Source: Sulfitobacter geojensis
GTDB lineage: Bacteria > Pseudomonadota > Alphaproteobacteria > Rhodobacterales > Rhodobacteraceae
Direction of reading: 5' to 3'
Assembly (NCBI RefSeq): GCF_000622325.1
Contig: NZ_JASE01000005.1
Location: 2,852,001 to 2,916,000 of the forward strand
DNA length: 64,000 nucleotides
Position 1 is the first letter of the stretch. Each line of letters begins with the position of its first letter. This document shows positions 61,122-64,000 of the stretch, one piece after another. The translations under genes were made by a program, and so were the position numbers. The notes under the pieces were generated by a model. That model ran no database searches. It saw only the letters and a list, made by a program, of their open reading frames with translations, and had not been told where the DNA came from.

Positions 61122-62360
61122 TCAGGTCACCGCGCGTTGGGCAAGCGCAATCGCCACTTGGGTCGCCCGCGCCATATCCTGCACCGATATCCACTCAAGC
61201 GGTCCGTGGATTTCCTGCATGCCGGTAAAAACATTCGGGCAAGGCACACCCATTTCGGTCAAGCGCGACCCGTCCGTGCCGCCGCGAATAGGCACGGACA
61301 CCGGATCAAGCCCTGCATCTTTCACCGCCGCGCGCACCAGTTCGACCGGCGTCATGTCCTTTTCCAGCCAATAGCGCATGTTGCGGTATTGCGGGGTGAT
61401 CTCGCAGGTGATTTGCGCGCGTGGTTCGCCCGCCGCAACCGCCGCGCAGATCTGACGCAACAAATCACCCTTGGCCGCAAGGCCCTCCAGCTCGAAATCA
61501 CGGATGATCAGTACGATTTCCGCAGCGCTCGACCCGCCGTTGATCTCGGACACATGAATGAACCCTTCGGTGCCCTCTGTCGTATCCGGCGTCATCGTGA
61601 CCTGCGGCAGGGTCATCACAATCTTGCTGACCAGATGCAGCGCATTCACCATTTTGTCTTTGGCAAAACCGGGATGCGCTGACACCCCCGTAACCCGCAC
61701 CACCGCGCCGTCTGCCGAAAACGTCTCGAATTCGATCTCGCCGGGTTTGCCGCCGTCAAATGTATAGGCAAAACCAACGCCGAAATCCGCCGGTAAACGC
61801 GGGTCCACACCCCGCCCGATTTCTTCATCGGGGGTAAAGGCCAGCCGGATTGCGCCATGTTTGATCTGCGGGTTATCCAACAAATGCCGTGCAGCGGTCA
61901 TCGCAATGGCGACGCCTGCCTTATCGTCCCCGCCAAGCAGGGTCAGGCCGCTTGCCGTGATGATATCCTCCCCCTGTTTCTGCCCCAGATAAGGCGAATT
62001 TTCGGGCGAGAGTTTTAGATCAGGCGCATCGGCAAAGGTGATATCACCGCCGTTATAGCCGCGATGCACCACCGGTTTCACACCGCTGGCGTTAAATTGC
62101 GGGGCGGTATCCACATGCGCGCACCAGCCCATTACCGGCCCCTCGGCGGTGGCGGGAATGCTTGCCAGTACGACGCCATAATCCGTCAGGCGCACATCCT
62201 GCGCGCCCATCTCGGTCAGTTCGCCAACCAACAGGCGCGACATATCAAGCTGGATGTCCGTGCTGGGCTGGCTGGTAGAGGCCGCGTCACTCTGGCTGTC
62301 GATCTCGGCATAGCGCACAAGGCGCGCTTCCAGTTCACTGTCAAATTCGCTGCGCATCAT
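61122..62360 (-). CDS. pepT: Tripeptide aminopeptidase (peptidase T)
   Basis: This is a 412-residue dinuclear zinc M20 metallopeptidase that cleaves N-terminal residues from tripeptides. Zinc-site stretches are WCAHVDTAP, LLGGDDKAGVAIAM and FTPDEEIGRGVD. The dimerisation lobe (GVSAHPGFAKDKMVNALHLVSKIVM) is normal, and the His ligand is expected in IRGGTDGSRLTEMGVPCPNVFTG. Two adjacent ATG codons (62360 and 62357) follow AAAGGAG, and the first is used. It stands alone in its transcript. Confidence 0.96.
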   Translation of the reverse strand: MMRSEFDSELEARLVRYAEIDSQSDAASTSQPSTDIQLDMSRLLVGELTEMGAQDVRLTDYGVVLASIPATAEGPVMGWCAHVDTAPQFNASGVKPVVHRGYNGGDITFADAPDLKLSPENSPYLGQKQGEDIITASGLTLLGGDDKAGVAIAMTAARHLLDNPQIKHGAIRLAFTPDEEIGRGVDPRLPADFGVGFAYTFDGGKPGEIEFETFSADGAVVRVTGVSAHPGFAKDKMVNALHLVSKIVMTLPQVTMTPDTTEGTEGFIHVSEINGGSSAAEIVLIIRDFELEGLAAKGDLLRQICAAVAAGEPRAQITCEITPQYRNMRYWLEKDMTPVELVRAAVKDAGLDPVSVPIRGGTDGSRLTEMGVPCPNVFTGMQEIHGPLEWISVQDMARATQVAIALAQRAVT

Positions 62361-62569
62361 TCTGATCTCCTTTGGTGGGATGTGGTGACGTCCTGCCGGT
62401 CAAGTCAAGGTGCGTGTTGGGCTGAATTTCGACGCGACAACGGGCCCAAGACGGGATTTCCCCTGAACAAGACTGGGATTCCCCCTGAACCGGCAAGGAT
62501 TCGGCCCGCCTGCCCTTGAAACACGTCCCCTTTCGCGCAATGTCAGTAAGGAATTTAACGGAGAACACC

Positions 62570-63637
62570 ATGGCATTGCCGATCAGAGAACAACTGAAAT
62601 ACTGGGGCGTTGCAACGGCGGTGTTTCTGGTCGCCTTGTGGTTTCTGGGCGATGTGCTGATGCCTTTCCTTTTGGGTGGCGCGATTGCCTATTTCCTTGA
62701 TCCGGTGGCGGACAAGCTTGAACGCATGGGCCTTAGCCGCGCTTTGGCGACAGCGGTGATTACCATCATCGGCGTGCTGATCTTTGTGGCGATGGCATTA
62801 TTGGTGGTGCCGACGCTGGTCAAACAGGCGATCAGCCTTGTGCAGACGGCCCCGCAGCTGTTCGAAAATTTCACCACCTTCCTGACCACCCGCTTTCCAG
62901 CCCTTTTGGATGACACATCGACCCTGAGTACTTCGTTGGCCTCGATCGGCGCGACAATTCAGGAACGCGGCGGCGAGTTGTTGCAGACAGCTGTGGCGTC
63001 CTTTGCCTCCATCCTGAACATCGTGATCCTGTTTGTGATCGTGCCGGTGGTTGCCGTGTATCTGCTGCTGGATTGGGACCGGATGGTCGCAGCCATCGAC
63101 CGGTTGGTGCCACGCGATCACGTGGATACGGTACGCAGGCTGGCCGCAGAGATCGACCGGACGCTGGCCTCTTTCATCCGCGGAATGGGCACGGTCTGTC
63201 TGATCCTTGGCACCTATTACGCCATTGCGCTGATGCTGGTCGGCCTGCAATTCGGTCTTGTCGTCGGGTTTATCGCCGGTTTGGTCACTTTTATTCCCTA
63301 CCTCGGGGCGCTTTTGGGGGGCACCCTGGCCATTGGTCTGGCGCTGTTCCAGTTCTGGGGCGATTGGGTTTCCATCGGCATGGTTGCCGGTGTCTTCATC
63401 CTTGGGCAGGTGATTGAGGGCAATGTGCTCACGCCCAAGCTTGTGGGCGATTCCGTCGGGCTTCACCCTGTCTGGCTGATCCTGTCCCTATCGGTCTTCG
63501 GCACGCTGTTCGGGTTTGTCGGCATGCTGATCGCTGTTCCTCTGGCGGCGGCCATCGGCGTCATCGCACGGTTCGCGGTGTCGCAGTACCGCCAAAGCCT
63601 GCTGTATCAGGGCACCGCCCCGAGCGATCAGGACTGA
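62570..63637 (+). CDS. AI-2E family transporter (PerM-like permease)
   Basis: This is a 355-residue protein with about eight membrane segments and the AI-2E/PerM family arrangement: YFLDPVADKLERMGLSRALATAVI in the first third, then FVIVPVVAVYLLLDWDRMVAAIDRLVPRDH, GLVTFIPYLGALLGG and LVGDSVGLHPVWLILSLSVFGTLFGFVGMLIAVPLAAAIGV. Family function is uncertain (sodium/proton antiport or export is reported for some). ATG 62570 has GGAG upstream. hda follows one base after the stop, so they are co-transcribed, an arrangement typical of alphaproteobacteria. Confidence 0.93.
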   Translation: MALPIREQLKYWGVATAVFLVALWFLGDVLMPFLLGGAIAYFLDPVADKLERMGLSRALATAVITIIGVLIFVAMALLVVPTLVKQAISLVQTAPQLFENFTTFLTTRFPALLDDTSTLSTSLASIGATIQERGGELLQTAVASFASILNIVILFVIVPVVAVYLLLDWDRMVAAIDRLVPRDHVDTVRRLAAEIDRTLASFIRGMGTVCLILGTYYAIALMLVGLQFGLVVGFIAGLVTFIPYLGALLGGTLAIGLALFQFWGDWVSIGMVAGVFILGQVIEGNVLTPKLVGDSVGLHPVWLILSLSVFGTLFGFVGMLIAVPLAAAIGVIARFAVSQYRQSLLYQGTAPSDQD

Positions 63638-63638
63638 C

Positions 63639-64000
63639 ATGGCAGAACAACTCGGATTTGACCTGCCCAGCCGGACCGCGCTGGGGCGGGATGCCTTTTT
63701 CGCCGCCCCGTCCAACGCCATGGCTTTGGCGATGATCGACACTTGGCCCAATTGGGCGGGCGGCAAACTGGTGCTGACCGGCCCCACGGGCGCGGGCAAG
63801 ACCCATCTCACCCATGTCTGGGCGACCGTTTCAAATGCCACGATCATCAAGGCTGCCGATGTGCAGGAGGCCGACATCCCGACGCTGGCCCAAGGCCCCG
63901 TCGCGGTCGAGGACATCCCGACAATTGCCGGCAATTCCGAGGCCGAGACGGCGCTGTTCCACCTGCACAACATGACATTGGCCGAGGGTCATACCCTGTT
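63639..64000 (+). CDS. hdaA: DnaA regulatory inactivator Hda-like (3' partial)
   Basis: 120 complete codons are present before the window ends. The protein starts MAEQLGFDLPSRTALGRDAFF and continues with the P-loop LTGPTGAGKTHL and then VAVEDIPT as the Walker B region. This fits the DnaA/Hda AAA+ fold; Hda promotes ATP hydrolysis by DnaA after initiation, with the sliding clamp. It starts one base after the stop of the AI-2E family gene. The remainder lies outside the window. Confidence 0.9.
   Translation, partial: MAEQLGFDLPSRTALGRDAFFAAPSNAMALAMIDTWPNWAGGKLVLTGPTGAGKTHLTHVWATVSNATIIKAADVQEADIPTLAQGPVAVEDIPTIAGNSEAETALFHLHNMTLAEGHTL

Overview
The window is a stretch of chromosome from a Roseobacter-group alphaproteobacterium (Rhodobacteraceae). 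The evidence is protein content: DUF2842, DUF6524, DUF1194, DUF2937 and DUF6151 family proteins, a short alphaproteobacterial-type ProS without an editing insert, a PhaR/PhaP/PhaC/PhaZ storage locus, a LolC/E-type permease beside LolD, an Hda-type protein and an AI-2E family permease. Most genes look G+C rich (a 60-base sample inside thyX is 60% G+C). Two accessory genes are clearly A+T richer: a HEPN-like gene (60-base sample 43%) and an HNH fragment (33%). I saw no rRNA, tRNA, CRISPR array, insertion sequence or prophage. Genus cannot be settled from this window.

Layout. 1-10 kb: end of a very acidic protein gene, purA, a cobalt-type nitrile hydratase operon (alpha, beta, activator), secG, pyrG, rlmJ. 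10-19 kb: two TerB-like genes, then a transporter/catabolism operon (amino-acid type ABC transporter, two glutamine-synthetase-like ligases flanking a glutamine amidotransferase, and an FAD amine oxidase) that fits uptake and gamma-glutamylation-dependent breakdown of an amine. 19-25.5 kb: polyhydroxyalkanoate locus with phaR, an NIDO/RTX/DUF4214 protein, phaP, phaC and divergent phaZ. The phaP promoter carries two CTGC-N3-GCAG palindromes, one inside the -35/-10 spacer, and a third copy precedes phaR, which suggests a PhaR circuit. 25.5-32.4 kb: small hydrolases, VOC proteins, a fused ArsR-SRPBCC regulator with a shared divergent operator, thrS.

32.6-35.2 kb holds a bufferin-type operon: a small exported four-Cys precursor, a DUF692/MNIO modifying enzyme, its DUF2063 partner and a DoxX membrane protein. 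35-39.6 kb: a thioredoxin-fold ArsC-like protein, a Cys-containing exported protein, a cytochrome P450, the HEPN-like accessory gene and thyX. 39.7-42.3 kb is a lipoprotein gene followed 10 bp later by a Slam (DUF560) outer-membrane protein, a probable surface-lipoprotein pair. 42-51 kb: glyoxalase, two tandem exported VWA-like DUF1194 proteins, a YHS protein, MarR and XRE regulators around sdhE, an aminotransferase, a MATE exporter and an epoxide-hydrolase-like protein. 51-64 kb: parE with a short HNH fragment behind it, a thioesterase, an HExxH lipoprotein, cytochrome c, an Ldh-family oxidoreductase, proS-DUF2937-lolC/E-lolD, pepT, the AI-2E family permease and the start of hda.

Intergenic DNA is short. 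Several spaces hold strong hairpins: some are ordinary terminators, others look like dispersed palindromic repeats. The points most worth checking are the bufferin operon, the lipoprotein-Slam pair, the PhaR operator set, the ArsR-SRPBCC divergent promoter and the HEPN-like gene.
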